A stretch of DNA of 35,410 nucleotides from an uncultured Alphaproteobacteria bacterium (lineage in GTDB: Bacteria > Pseudomonadota > Alphaproteobacteria > CAAHEQ01 > UBA3637): the NCBI GenBank assembly GCA_905236245.1, contig CAJOPC010000010.1:1-35410 (forward strand). The letters are read 5' to 3'. Under the pieces are notes generated by a model. The model was not told the DNA's origin. It saw nothing but the letters and a program-made list of their open reading frames with translations, and ran no database searches. Shown here piece by piece: positions 22,988-31,904 of this stretch; positions within the stretch are counted from its first letter, which is position 1, and each line of letters starts with the position of its first letter. A program made the translations under genes and the position numbers.

Positions 22988-24667
22988 ATGTTTTATTTAT
23001 TATCATTTTTAACGTTATTAATGGGTATATTGATCTATTCGATGGATCCTGTTCCTATGAGACAAGAGTTGGATACGCGTCAAGGGGAGGCGTATATCGT
23101 TGGTTTTGTGAATCAACATCAGGCGGCAAAGGATTATATTTATCACTGGTTAGGACGTGTCCGTGTGGGGGAGATGAAAGGTCCTCCTGATTCTACACAT
23201 CATGTGGGATTTGATGATGAACAGCGTGTTAAGGTGGGGAGCGATGTTGTGGCGATGGGTTTGTTCCCCGATGATTTGGAGGCTTTTATGCCACGAATGA
23301 TGGCCTCTGAAATAAGGAGATACTCTGGCATAAATAAAAGTGCTGTATCAATGACTGTTGCGAATGAAGATACTCCTCCTCCTGGCAGCAATTACCCGGG
23401 TTCTTATAAAAGTGTAGCTGTGTCGTTTGTGAGCGGCAATCTTGGTCCTTTTTACACATGTAATGCGGATTGTACAAGCGATGCTGTGACAAAGATTGTG
23501 GATAAAAGCTCTGACAGATACATTATCACGTATGGGCGCCCCCAGACATCCGATGGTGAATTTAATGTAAACCCAGGGTGGTGGGGCGAATTAAGCAATA
23601 CGCCGGCACAAAAGAAGGAATTGTGGCGCCGTGCTTTAACTAATCGTATTCGGAACTCCGTGAACTGTGGTGTTTTGTTGGTTTCTAAGGAGGAGAAACG
23701 TTGGATAGCCACTAACCAACTTAAAGGGGACCAGGTAACGGAGGCAGATGGTAATCCTCGTAATTATTGTTTTGATAATGGTCAAAGGTGTACGAGCGTT
23801 TTGTTCCCGGAGATGCAGGAATTTTTGGAAAAATATGCGTATGATTGTGGTTCCCCGGCAAGAGAGGACTGCTTGGATGGGACTTTTCTTTGTATGAGCA
23901 GAATGGAAAATTCATATATTACGGGAGGCTTGTTGCTCCATTTTGATGCGATAGATACAACGGGCTTTGGGGCGCCATGGGATGCTGAAAGTTTTGTAAA
24001 GGGGAATATACCACTACCGCCATGGCAGGATCGTACCTCAAATTGGAAAGAAATTCCTGCCGATAAAATGGCATATAGTACAAAGCTTGGGTATCAGGTT
24101 AAGACCGCTTTTAGCAGTAAAACAATCCATAATGATTTTGTGAAAAAAAGTATATTGAATGCAGGTAGTGATTTCACATTATCATTTGTGATGCGCCGAA
24201 CTGGTAACGGTCATGGATGTATCATTGGAAATTGTGATAAAACGCATGGATTTTATTTTAGGGCAACTGATGATAAACATTTCGTCTTTGGTTTAGGCGG
24301 AGGTAAAGAAATCAGTACGGACGATACTTCGTTTAATGCCGTGTTGGCAGAAGAATCCTTGTTTGAAGATGGGGTTCATATGTGGACAATTGTGCAAAAG
24401 AATAAGAAAATGACCTTTTATTTAGATGCCCAACCATTGAATGCGGATTCCAATATTCATGATGCTTATGATTGGACATCAACCAATAATGGTGAAGCAA
24501 TGGTATTCAACCCTGTTGAAAATACGTATTTTTTGAATTTGCTATATTATAATCGGGCATTAGATCTTTGGGAGATAATGTCAAATTTCCGGGCGGATGC
24601 TAAACGCTTTGGTATTGCAAAAAATATTGAGGTTGGGACCCCTGTTGAGCCAAATGCAGGACCATAA
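22988..24667 (+). CDS. large membrane-anchored protein with C-terminal LamG-like domain
   Basis: Not recognised as a named family. The 559-residue protein begins with one hydrophobic helix (about 1-18) with almost no basic residues before it, then a helical stretch (QELDTRQGEAYIVGFVNQHQAAKDYI), an arrangement seen in minor pilins. No Gly-x4-Glu prepilin site is visible. The middle (about 120-310) has scattered Cys. Residues about 315-545 look like a concanavalin-A/LamG domain: LLLHFDAIDTTGFGAP, a WQDRTSNWKEI segment, FTLSFVMRRTG, MWTIVQKNKKMTFYLDAQPL and FLNLLYYNRALDLWEI. Such domains bind sugars or matrix proteins, so an adhesin is plausible. It is 22 bp upstream of the pilin-like gene with which it shares a promoter. 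Confidence 0.75.
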   Translation: MFYLLSFLTLLMGILIYSMDPVPMRQELDTRQGEAYIVGFVNQHQAAKDYIYHWLGRVRVGEMKGPPDSTHHVGFDDEQRVKVGSDVVAMGLFPDDLEAFMPRMMASEIRRYSGINKSAVSMTVANEDTPPPGSNYPGSYKSVAVSFVSGNLGPFYTCNADCTSDAVTKIVDKSSDRYIITYGRPQTSDGEFNVNPGWWGELSNTPAQKKELWRRALTNRIRNSVNCGVLLVSKEEKRWIATNQLKGDQVTEADGNPRNYCFDNGQRCTSVLFPEMQEFLEKYAYDCGSPAREDCLDGTFLCMSRMENSYITGGLLLHFDAIDTTGFGAPWDAESFVKGNIPLPPWQDRTSNWKEIPADKMAYSTKLGYQVKTAFSSKTIHNDFVKKSILNAGSDFTLSFVMRRTGNGHGCIIGNCDKTHGFYFRATDDKHFVFGLGGGKEISTDDTSFNAVLAEESLFEDGVHMWTIVQKNKKMTFYLDAQPLNADSNIHDAYDWTSTNNGEAMVFNPVENTYFLNLLYYNRALDLWEIMSNFRADAKRFGIAKNIEVGTPVEPNAGP

Positions 24668-24689
24668 GATATAAGGAGGGAAAAAGAAT

Positions 24690-26879
24690 ATGAGAATAAG
24701 AAAGAACAGATTGTCAGAAAGTGGTGCCATTATGTTAGAGGTTATTGCCGTCCTTAGTTTGATCGGCATGGTTGGTTCTATGTTATATCGGCAAATTAAC
24801 CAACGGAACCAAGAGTTACATAATATTCAAATGGCCTCTGAAATTCGTGTGGTGAAGGAAGCATTTTCTGGTTGGTTGCAGGTTAATGCCAGTGCCATAA
24901 ACTGTGCGGGAATTACTTCAGATGCAGTTACTCCTTGTCAAAACGCGGCTGGTGAGGTTATAGTTGGAGGAGTGAGTACTCCGCTTTCTGCAGGCGTTAA
25001 AGAATTTTTACCAGATGGTTATTTTTATGATGAAGGCGCTCCGGCAGGAGATTATTTGAATGATAACTATGATTTTAAACTTTTTGGTTATAGACAAGGT
25101 GCTGCAGGAAGTGAATCCACAACCTATTATGGTGTTGTTGTTCCAAAGCCGGCCTTATTGCCTGATGGAGGAAATGTCGACAATAAGGAGTGGACTTTCC
25201 GCCGTGCTGCACGGGTAGCGATGTTAATTGGTATTGATGGTGGTGTTTTCGGATCGCCAACTAGAGGCGAAAATGAAATTGTAGGTGCGGTTGGAACATG
25301 GAGTTTGGATGCCACGGATATTATTAGTGATCCGGCAAATACAACAACCTATGTGGCAATGACAGCATTGGATGTGTTTAAGCCGGAGGTGCCAAGTCTT
25401 AACGTTAATATTAAACGTCCGGAGACCTGGAGTTTAAATCTGGATGGCGCATTGGTTAATCGGTTGCGTGCTGGAGCTACGACAACAGATAACCCTTGTT
25501 ATGTCTTTAGTGATGATGCTCTAGAAACAAGTGATAGTGGTGAGTGGAAGGTATTTAATAGTGATACTATTCATAATGCAGGAGATGATGTATCTGGGGA
25601 TATTTGTTGGCCAGCATTTTGGGTTGATGGTGAAATTAGAGATGGTGAAGAAAAAGGAAATGTTTTTGTTCGGAATGATTTGGTAGTTGGTGCGGGAAAG
25701 GTACAAGATTCCAGTGGCAATTATGATCCGACAATGGGAACAATGCATTTAATGGGGGATGGTTTTATTTTGTTTAACGAAACAACGCCGTATGTGGATG
25801 ATAGTGGACATGTGCAGGGGGCTACTGATAAAGCTGATCAGCTGAATTATCTTTTGGATCCGGCCTATACATCTGTGATGAACGATATTAAGATTATGTC
25901 CCTTGGTGGCGCAAAATTGAGCCAGCTGATCCCGAATTATATTTTAAGGGAGATTGTTGAGGTAAGTAATGTAGTAAAGACAGATGGATCTCAAACATAT
26001 AAAAATATTTATTTGAGTAGTTGTCCTCCCGGATATATGCGTGCTATAACTATACGTCCAACAAATGCTCTTTCTGAGATACCTTATATTGAGGGGTATG
26101 CGGATATAGATAAGATGGGAATAAAATTGGATGTGGCTTATTTTGGTGGTGGTGCAGATCCTAAATCATTGCTTGAGGAAGGAAAGATGACAACAGATCT
26201 GCATTCAGCAACAGGGACGAGAACAATCTCTGTAGAAACAGATGATGATGGTTTTGTTGATAGAATTGAAATAGATACATCAAAATTGGTTCTTTCAACC
26301 AGAAAGACGGAGACTCACTTGTCTCCTGATCCAGAGTTTAGATTGACGGGAAAACATTATACCTCAGCCAGTGGCCCTTTTGGGATGCCACTTAGGACAC
26401 CGGACCTAATGGTTACGCTTTATTACCCGAAAGAACACAAGAGTGCGCAGCAATATCAGCAGTTCAGTGAACCGACCAAAAGCAGTTATTTAAGGTTTGG
26501 AGTTACTTTTAATTCTAGTGATTTTTCAAGTCTGTCTCCAGCGGAACGTTGGGCTTTGGCGGCAATGAGTTTTGAAATTTCAAAATACTGTGTGATTCCT
26601 CGAGGTGATCCTTGGTCTGCGACAGGAGACGTTACGATTGATGGGCAAAACTTTGGAAAGAATAGCAAGCGTTCTACTAAAGGATTTTCCAGTAAAATTG
26701 GCACAAAGGCTTTATGTGAGTTGATGGGCGGAGAGTGGAAAAAGGTGACCTATATACAAGATGGTGAAGAGATTGAAACTGAGAATTATGAGTGTGCTCA
26801 GGCGCCAGAGGCTCCACCAGAAGATGATGATGATGACGATGATGACGGAGGCGATGGACCTTCTCCAGATGATGGTTAG
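24690..26879 (+). CDS. large type IV pilin-like surface protein
   Basis: A 729-residue protein with a type IV prepilin N-terminus. The short basic leader ends ESG, followed by AIMLEVIAVLSLIGMVGSML, so cleavage after Gly12 would leave Glu at mature position 5 of a hydrophobic helix. The rest is far longer than an ordinary pilin (150-200 residues). It is rich in Asp, Gly and Thr with several Cys, and resembles tip adhesins such as PilV in layout only. The tail is acidic: eight Asp in a row (26823-26846), then GGDGPSPDDG. AAGGAGG about 10 nt before the ATG is a strong ribosome site. No prepilin peptidase, pilus ATPase or secretin is in the window. Confidence 0.78.
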   Translation: MRIRKNRLSESGAIMLEVIAVLSLIGMVGSMLYRQINQRNQELHNIQMASEIRVVKEAFSGWLQVNASAINCAGITSDAVTPCQNAAGEVIVGGVSTPLSAGVKEFLPDGYFYDEGAPAGDYLNDNYDFKLFGYRQGAAGSESTTYYGVVVPKPALLPDGGNVDNKEWTFRRAARVAMLIGIDGGVFGSPTRGENEIVGAVGTWSLDATDIISDPANTTTYVAMTALDVFKPEVPSLNVNIKRPETWSLNLDGALVNRLRAGATTTDNPCYVFSDDALETSDSGEWKVFNSDTIHNAGDDVSGDICWPAFWVDGEIRDGEEKGNVFVRNDLVVGAGKVQDSSGNYDPTMGTMHLMGDGFILFNETTPYVDDSGHVQGATDKADQLNYLLDPAYTSVMNDIKIMSLGGAKLSQLIPNYILREIVEVSNVVKTDGSQTYKNIYLSSCPPGYMRAITIRPTNALSEIPYIEGYADIDKMGIKLDVAYFGGGADPKSLLEEGKMTTDLHSATGTRTISVETDDDGFVDRIEIDTSKLVLSTRKTETHLSPDPEFRLTGKHYTSASGPFGMPLRTPDLMVTLYYPKEHKSAQQYQQFSEPTKSSYLRFGVTFNSSDFSSLSPAERWALAAMSFEISKYCVIPRGDPWSATGDVTIDGQNFGKNSKRSTKGFSSKIGTKALCELMGGEWKKVTYIQDGEEIETENYECAQAPEAPPEDDDDDDDDGGDGPSPDDG

Positions 26880-26898
26880 TTGTCACAATTCATAAGCA

Positions 26899-26934
26899 AA
26901 AAAGGCGCTTATCTCGATGAGTAGGCGTCTTTTT
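26899..26934 (+). terminator. Rho-independent terminator after the pilin-like gene
   Basis: The arms AAAAAGGCGC (26899-26908) and GCGTCTTTTT (26925-26934) pair over 10 bp with one G-T pair, and the 3' arm ends in five T. It lies 20 bp after the stop codon. Confidence 0.75.
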
Positions 26935-27063
26935 ATATGGGATGTTGCGGTAAAGTTTTTGGTTGTATCCGGTCATCAAGCTTATTGATTACATTAAAAT
27001 GTATTATATTATATCCAAATTCGTGCTTATAACGCGCTATAAACGCCAAATAGATCTGGAACG
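26935..27063. other. AT-rich intergenic stretch between convergent genes
   Basis: This stretch lies between the two facing terminators. It contains a TTATATTATAT-like run and short GCGC pieces, but no open frame with a ribosome site, no tRNA and no clear repeat. I see no function in it. Confidence 0.5.
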
Positions 27064-27103
27064 TAAAAAGATAGCGCCCAGATGTTTTTAAGCGTCTAGG
27101 CGC
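27064..27103 (-). terminator. terminator of the pal-to-ftsH transcript
   Basis: Read on the minus strand, GCGCC-T-AGACG pairs with CATCT-G-GGCGC around an 8-nt loop (two 5-bp stems, one mismatch, one G-T pair; 27074-27103). The sequence TATCTTTTT follows. It lies about 20 bp after the ftsH stop. Confidence 0.65.
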
Positions 27104-27123
27104 GTTATTAAAGAGATAATTAA

Positions 27124-28995
27124 TTATGCCTTGACCTCAGGAACGGTTGGACGAGGTTTTTTTGTAGAAGCCTTCTTTTCGTCCTGACGAATCTTTTTGC
27201 CCTTCAGCAAGCATTGAACTTCATCACCGGATAAGGTTTCATATTCAATTAAACCCGCCGCCAAAATATCCAATTCCTTTTTATGTTGCTTTAAAATAGC
27301 TTGTGTGCGTTGGTAAGCATGTTGAATCAATTCGCTAATGGCTTTATCAACCTGTAAAGCGGTGTTGTCGGCCATATTCTTGCGTTTTGCAATGCTATAA
27401 CCTAAAAAGATGTTGCTTTCGGGCTCTTCAAAGGCTATCGGGCCCAATGGACTCATGCCCCATTCGGACACCATCCGGCGTGCAATTGTTGTGGCCACTT
27501 GAATATCATTGCTGGCACCAGTGGAAACTTTATCTTTCCCTAAGATCATTTCCTCGGCAACACGACCGGCAAACAGAATAGACAAACGGCTTTGCAAATA
27601 AGTTTTGCTTTGCGAGTATTTGTCTTTTTCGGGTAGTTGCATGGTCACACCCAAAGCACGTCCGCGTGGAATAATCGTAACTTTATGCAAAGGATCTGAT
27701 TCCGGTAAATGAAGCGATACAATAGCGTGGCCAGCTTCGTGATAAGCCGTCATACGCTTTTCTTTTTCGTCCATAATCAAACTGCGACGTTCCGTGCCCA
27801 TCATGACCTTATCTTTTGCATCTTCAAAGTCGCCCATGGTGACCATTGTTTTATTGCGTCGGGCAGCAAGCAAAGCAGCTTCGTTGACTAAATTAGCTAA
27901 ATCTGCGCCGGAAAAACCGGGTGTGCCGCGTGCCAAAATATCTAAACGGACATTTGGGGCCAAAGGAACTTTGCGAATATGGACTTTTAAAATTTCTTCA
28001 CGGCCTTTGACATCCGGGTTGTTCACGACAACTTGACGATCAAAACGACCCGGACGGAGCAGGGCAGGATCCAATACGTCCGGCCGATTTGTTGCAGCCA
28101 TTAAAATAATGCCGCTATTTGTTTCAAATCCGTCCATTTCAACAAGCAGTTGGTTTAAAGTCTGTTCGCGTTCATCATTGCCGCCGCCAAGGCCTGCGCC
28201 ACGATGACGACCGACCGCATCAATTTCATCCATAAACACAATGCACGGACATGTTTTTTTTGCTTGTTCAAACATATCACGCACGCGAGAAGCACCTACA
28301 CCCACAAACATTTCCACAAAGTCTGAACCAGAGATGGAATAAAAAGGAACGCCTGCTTCACCAGCGATGGCTTTTGCCAACAAAGTTTTACCTGTTCCTG
28401 GAGGGCCAACTAATAAGACCCCCTTAGGGATTTTACCGCCTAAACGTTGGAATTTTGCCGGAGATTTCAAAAACTCTACAATTTCTTGAAGTTCTTGTTT
28501 TGCCTCTTCAATGCCGGCAACATCCTTGAATGTCACGGAATCTTTACCCGTGAGGAGGCGCGCCTTAGATTTACCAAAACTAAGTGCTTTACCATTGCTG
28601 GCCGCCATTTGACGCATCATCATGATCCAAAAGAACAAGAAAAACAGCATGGGGGCCCAAGCTATAAGCGCGCCAAGCCAACCGCCCTCTGCATCTGTAT
28701 TTGGAAGAGCTGTGATTTTTACATCATGTTTTTGCAACATGTCAATTACATTAGTATCGTTTGGTAGGTATGTATTAAATTTTGATGTGTTTTTCAAAAC
28801 GCCTTTAACATTTTGTCCTTCGATTGTAACAGAATAAATTTCATCTGCAGAAATCATTTTGACAAATTCGGAATAGCTAACTTCGGCAGAAGGAGTATTT
28901 ATTTTGTCAGAAGATGTGATTTGAGCAACAGCAAATACACCAAGGAAAATGATAATCCAAGTCAATAAACTTTTACTAAATTTTATTTTTTTCAT
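27124..28995 (-). CDS. ftsH: ATP-dependent zinc metalloprotease FtsH
   Basis: FtsH is a membrane-anchored hexameric AAA protease that degrades membrane and short-lived cytoplasmic proteins. The 623-residue chain has two membrane helices (about 8-25 and 108-127) flanking a periplasmic domain. It also has Walker A GPPGTGKT (197-204), Walker B with DEID (256-259), the second-region-of-homology RPGRFDRQ, and the zinc site HEAGH (419-423). ATG 28995 has AAAGGGGAC just upstream and gives the normal N-terminus; an upstream TTG frame is unlikely. It overlaps the end of tilS by 20 bp, the standard tilS-ftsH arrangement. Confidence 0.97.
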   Translation of the reverse strand: MKKIKFSKSLLTWIIIFLGVFAVAQITSSDKINTPSAEVSYSEFVKMISADEIYSVTIEGQNVKGVLKNTSKFNTYLPNDTNVIDMLQKHDVKITALPNTDAEGGWLGALIAWAPMLFFLFFWIMMMRQMAASNGKALSFGKSKARLLTGKDSVTFKDVAGIEEAKQELQEIVEFLKSPAKFQRLGGKIPKGVLLVGPPGTGKTLLAKAIAGEAGVPFYSISGSDFVEMFVGVGASRVRDMFEQAKKTCPCIVFMDEIDAVGRHRGAGLGGGNDEREQTLNQLLVEMDGFETNSGIILMAATNRPDVLDPALLRPGRFDRQVVVNNPDVKGREEILKVHIRKVPLAPNVRLDILARGTPGFSGADLANLVNEAALLAARRNKTMVTMGDFEDAKDKVMMGTERRSLIMDEKEKRMTAYHEAGHAIVSLHLPESDPLHKVTIIPRGRALGVTMQLPEKDKYSQSKTYLQSRLSILFAGRVAEEMILGKDKVSTGASNDIQVATTIARRMVSEWGMSPLGPIAFEEPESNIFLGYSIAKRKNMADNTALQVDKAISELIQHAYQRTQAILKQHKKELDILAAGLIEYETLSGDEVQCLLKGKKIRQDEKKASTKKPRPTVPEVKA

Positions 28996-30232
28996 TTTGT
29001 CCCCTTTCTTCTGTTGCAATCACAATAACTGGTGCTTTGTTTTTATAATCCAAAATTAACTTTTTTTCAAGGTCTTTTTCAAAACAGATAGGCATTTTTT
29101 TGATGAAATGACTTGCTGGAATCTTTAAAAAAGTACGTTGAATAAGGTAAGGGATACCCTTTATGCGTGGTTTCGGGGCACAAGGTTCTGCTACAAAACT
29201 TTTATTTGTCCAAATCTTTAATGTTCCCCATTTTGTCCATTGATTTTCTGGAATTAAAACATTAGATGGAACATTTTTAAGCTCTAAGGCAATAAAAATT
29301 TGATGATGACTGCATACCCATTGACACCCCGCCAAAGTGGCGTGCCTAGGCATTGTAGTGGCAATTTGTTCAATGCTTTCCAAGGAAATTATTTGTTTTT
29401 TGGGACTAATGTTTTGGAGTAGGTGATGGATAATCCTAATGCGAATTTCTGTGGGATTTGATAGAAATGTTGTTTCATCAAATTGAATAAAGCCAAATGA
29501 AGATTTCGTGACACATTTATCGATAAATCCTTGTGTATAAAAATCCAATGCTTCTTTTGCGCGTTGTAATCGTGAGATTGATTTAGCAACAACAGGTGCG
29601 GTTAACGAGATTCCATCTAAATCTTTTTGTCTTTGACGCCAACGGACACGCTCATAGGCTGTGTCTTTATTCATGGGATCTTCAATCCATTTGATTTTAT
29701 TTTGTTTTAATGTTTGTGTGATATTTTTTTTATCTATATCAAGCAATGGACGAAGCACAATAATGTCCTCTCTTTTAGATGCGGGGGCCATAGCGGTTAA
29801 GCCGTCTAATCCGCTACTTCTTGCTAAACGAGCCCAAAATGTTTCAACCTGATCTTGCCTATGATGGGCTAAACAAATAGCTTGAGCATGCTTTTCGTGG
29901 GCAAATTTTAAAATAAGTTCATATCGTTTTTCGCGAGCTTTTTCTTCAATTCTGCTTGTTGGTTTAGGGCCTTCCCATGTTAAAATGGTGTGCGAAATTT
30001 TAAGTTTTGACATAAGTTTATGGACTGTAAGTGCTTCTTCAGCAGCTTCTGGACGCAAATTGTGATTGACTGTGACTGCATATAGATTTCCACCTTTTTT
30101 TTGAATCCATTTATCTAAAAGAAGCGTTAAATATAAGCTATCTGCACCTCCCGAAACTCCAACAACTAAAGTTGGATTTTTGGGACAGTGAGCTTGCATA
30201 AATGTATCAAAGCTTTTTGGAATTACGAGCAT
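28976..30232 (-). CDS. tilS: tRNA(Ile)-lysidine synthase
   Basis: TilS attaches lysine to C34 of the tRNA(Ile) with CAU anticodon so that it reads AUA; it is essential. In 418 residues the N-terminal PP-loop [19 protein letters not shown] (about 23-41) binds ATP, and [28 protein letters not shown] and [15 protein letters not shown] are further family motifs. The C-terminal part is diverged, as usual. The start overlaps the cpoB end by 10 bp, and the end overlaps ftsH. Confidence 0.95.
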   Translation of the reverse strand: MLVIPKSFDTFMQAHCPKNPTLVVGVSGGADSLYLTLLLDKWIQKKGGNLYAVTVNHNLRPEAAEEALTVHKLMSKLKISHTILTWEGPKPTSRIEEKAREKRYELILKFAHEKHAQAICLAHHRQDQVETFWARLARSSGLDGLTAMAPASKREDIIVLRPLLDIDKKNITQTLKQNKIKWIEDPMNKDTAYERVRWRQRQKDLDGISLTAPVVAKSISRLQRAKEALDFYTQGFIDKCVTKSSFGFIQFDETTFLSNPTEIRIRIIHHLLQNISPKKQIISLESIEQIATTMPRHATLAGCQWVCSHHQIFIALELKNVPSNVLIPENQWTKWGTLKIWTNKSFVAEPCAPKPRIKGIPYLIQRTFLKIPASHFIKKMPICFEKDLEKKLILDYKNKAPVIVIATEERGQNEKNKI

Positions 30233-30963
30233 TTATTTTTTTCTGCCTCTGTATTGGCTCGGTTTATCAAAGAAGGATCCGCATTGGGATATTCGTTCGG
30301 TAGAGCAATAAAGGCGGTGCAGGCCTCTGACTTTTTATTCAAATTCAACATGCATAAGCCTACCTTTAAAAGAGCATCGGCCGCTTTGTTAGATTTCGGA
30401 TGTTTGGTGAAAATATCCGAAAATTGCCCGAGAGCTTGTTCAAAGTGTCCTTGCGCGTAGTAGGTTTCTCCTAGCCAATATAAAGCATTAGGATAGAGTT
30501 GTGAATTGGGAAACTTTTGCAAAAAGGATGTAAATTGTTTTTCGGCTTCTGTATAATTTGTGCTCTTTAAAGCATTATAGGCGCCATCATACATCTCTTT
30601 TTCCGAAACTTCCTTTGTATTAGCACTTGTGGCTAAAGGCGTGCTTTTATTTTTTTCAAGTTCAGAAAGGCGAAATGAAATGTCTTGATTGATGGTTTCT
30701 AATTTTGATTCCATTTGTTTTAACCGATATTCAGCTTGTTCCAAACGACTAGTCACATCAGATAAGGCTCGTTCTTGAGCATCTAAACGCGTATACAAAG
30801 TGTCCAAGGAGTTTTCAGAATTGAAAGATTGATTGTCGATATGTTGAACCTCTTGTAAAACCGCCTTTGGTGCTTCCAGAGGGATTTCTTGAATAATTAA
30901 TTCTTCCGCGATGGCAGAGCTTGTTGCTAATGCTAACGACATAAAAAATAAAAACTTATTCAT
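30223..30963 (-). CDS. cpoB: Tol-Pal associated periplasmic protein CpoB (YbgF)
   Basis: CpoB coordinates outer membrane constriction with septal peptidoglycan synthesis through the Tol-Pal system. The 246-residue protein has a signal peptide (MNKFLFFMSLALATSSAIA), a coiled coil (about 45-100) that should trimerise it, and a C-terminal TPR domain (about 120-240) with YDGAYNALKSTNYTEAEKQF, YPNALYWLGETYYAQGHFEQAL and KAADALLKVGLCML. The ATG at 30963 has GGAGGA upstream; an in-frame start 54 bp earlier would hide the signal peptide. It is separated from pal by a terminator hairpin and seems to have its own promoter nested there. Confidence 0.94.
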   Translation of the reverse strand: MNKFLFFMSLALATSSAIAEELIIQEIPLEAPKAVLQEVQHIDNQSFNSENSLDTLYTRLDAQERALSDVTSRLEQAEYRLKQMESKLETINQDISFRLSELEKNKSTPLATSANTKEVSEKEMYDGAYNALKSTNYTEAEKQFTSFLQKFPNSQLYPNALYWLGETYYAQGHFEQALGQFSDIFTKHPKSNKAADALLKVGLCMLNLNKKSEACTAFIALPNEYPNADPSLINRANTEAEKNKCS

Positions 30964-30977
30964 ATTCTTCCTCCAAT

Positions 30978-31014
30978 AAAAAAACCTTCTCTGCACCATT
31001 ATACAGAGAAGGTT
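30978..31014 (-). terminator. Rho-independent terminator after pal
   Basis: On the minus strand AACCTTCTCTG pairs perfectly with CAGAGAAGGTT over 11 bp around a 10-nt loop (30983-31014), and T7 follows. It lies 20 bp after the pal stop, between pal and cpoB, which are otherwise co-oriented. Confidence 0.8.
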
Positions 31015-31026
31015 CAAACTTTACAA
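30998..31026 (-). promoter_or_regulatory. cpoB-tilS-ftsH promoter nested in the terminator
   Basis: On the minus strand TTGTAA (31021-31026), a 17-bp spacer and a perfect TATAAT (30998-31003). The TATAAT is the loop of the pal terminator and the upstream arm is the promoter spacer, so transcripts starting here would carry only the downstream arm. Confidence 0.6.
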
Positions 31027-31033
31027 GTATTTT

Positions 31034-31522
31034 TTAGTAAGCTACTGTTTTGGCATTTCTGTTCTTTGCCCAAGATTCCTCATCTGAGCCCAAAACAATT
31101 GGACTATCCTTACCATATGAAATTGTCCGAATTCTATTCGCAGAAATACCTTTTGCGAGTAAATAACTACGAGCGGCATTCGCACGTTTATCGCCTAAGG
31201 CTAAGTTATATTCGCGGGTGCCGCGTTCATCGCAGCGTCCTTCAATAACGACCAAAGCGTTCGGATTTTTCTGTAACCATTCTACTTGTTGTTGAAGTGT
31301 AGATTTTGCATCACCATCCAATGTTGCTTCATTAAAGCTGAAGTAAACAGTGTCATTACCAGTTTTTTGTAATGCTTTTGTAAGGGATGTTGCTTGCAAA
31401 TTTGTAATATCTACATCGTCACGCCAACCGCCGGTGGTATTTCCATACAATTCGGATCCGGTTTGTGTGGAAGAACATGCAGACAACAATACACAAGCTG
31501 AAAGAATTAATAATTTACGCAT
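31034..31522 (-). CDS. pal: peptidoglycan-associated lipoprotein Pal
   Basis: Pal is the outer membrane lipoprotein that links the membrane to peptidoglycan and follows the Tol motor to the septum. The 162-residue precursor has a lipobox LLSAC with the lipidated Cys16. The mature part carries an OmpA-like domain with YFSFNEATLDGDAKSTLQQQ, VIEGRCDERGTREYNLALGDKRA and ISYGKDSPIVLGSDEESWAKNRN; the conserved Asp and Arg of the diaminopimelate site are present. AAAGGAGAGG is its ribosome site. tolB, which usually lies just upstream, is replaced by two small lipoprotein genes. Confidence 0.96.
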   Translation of the reverse strand: MRKLLILSACVLLSACSSTQTGSELYGNTTGGWRDDVDITNLQATSLTKALQKTGNDTVYFSFNEATLDGDAKSTLQQQVEWLQKNPNALVVIEGRCDERGTREYNLALGDKRANAARSYLLAKGISANRIRTISYGKDSPIVLGSDEESWAKNRNAKTVAY

Positions 31523-31536
31523 AGCCTCTCCTTTTG

Positions 31537-31583
31537 TTATTTTTCATAACATTGTGTGCATGGATCATTTGGATCTGCACAAG
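31537..31583 (-). repeat. direct repeat, copy 1 (3' end of lipoprotein A)
   Basis: About 47 bp nearly identical to 31858-31904: two 20-bp blocks match exactly, with a few differences between and after them. It encodes the shared CPCADPNDPCxQCYEK tail and stop. Confidence 0.8.
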
Positions 31584-31839
31584 GACATTTTGGTGCGGGT
31601 CTTGCTGAAACAGGACGTGTTGCCCACCATTGTTGTTTTGGAGCGCGAACTTCAACTGTTTGTACTTGAACAGGACGCGTAATTACAGGTTGACTTTCTG
31701 CCGGTTGTTGAACGCTTTCTTCCACACGTTGCCATTCTCCGACAGTTTGTTCCGTATCGTATACTTGTTCATCTGGATCGTGTGAAACACAGGCTGTAGC
31801 AAGTAAGCTTAAAGCTAATATAGAAACTAATTTATACAT
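31537..31839 (-). CDS. small lipoprotein with CPCADPNDPC tail (A)
   Basis: Family not recognised. The 100-residue precursor has a lipobox LLATAC (Cys17), so the mature protein is an 84-residue lipoprotein. The middle is Gln/Val/Pro-rich, without repeats of fixed length. It ends KCPCADPNDPCTQCYEK, giving Cys in the spacing C-x-C-x6-C-x2-C. The next gene upstream ends almost identically. AAGGAG lies 5 nt before the ATG. It is 14 bp upstream of pal and probably on the same transcript. Confidence 0.82.
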   Translation of the reverse strand: MYKLVSILALSLLATACVSHDPDEQVYDTEQTVGEWQRVEESVQQPAESQPVITRPVQVQTVEVRAPKQQWWATRPVSARPAPKCPCADPNDPCTQCYEK

Positions 31840-31857
31840 GTATACTCCTTTTGTTGT

Positions 31858-31904
31858 TTATTTTTCATAACATTGTGGACAAGGATCATTTGGATCTGCA
31901 CATG
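31858..31904 (-). repeat. direct repeat, copy 2 (3' end of lipoprotein B)
   Basis: Second copy of the 47-bp repeat, 321 bp from the first. The DNA-level identity in a coding tail points to duplication, gene conversion or strong constraint. Confidence 0.8.

Noticed and set aside
22981-23190. Overlapping 69-codon frame at the start of the LamG-like gene
   Set aside because: Its start is 7 bp upstream in another frame, and the product has no recognisable feature. The 22988 start has GGTGGA at a suitable distance and opens the long frame.
26990-27060. AT-rich intergenic stretch as a replication origin or attachment site
   Set aside because: No DnaA-box cluster, iterons, tRNA or integrase nearby; it is only the gap between two facing terminators.
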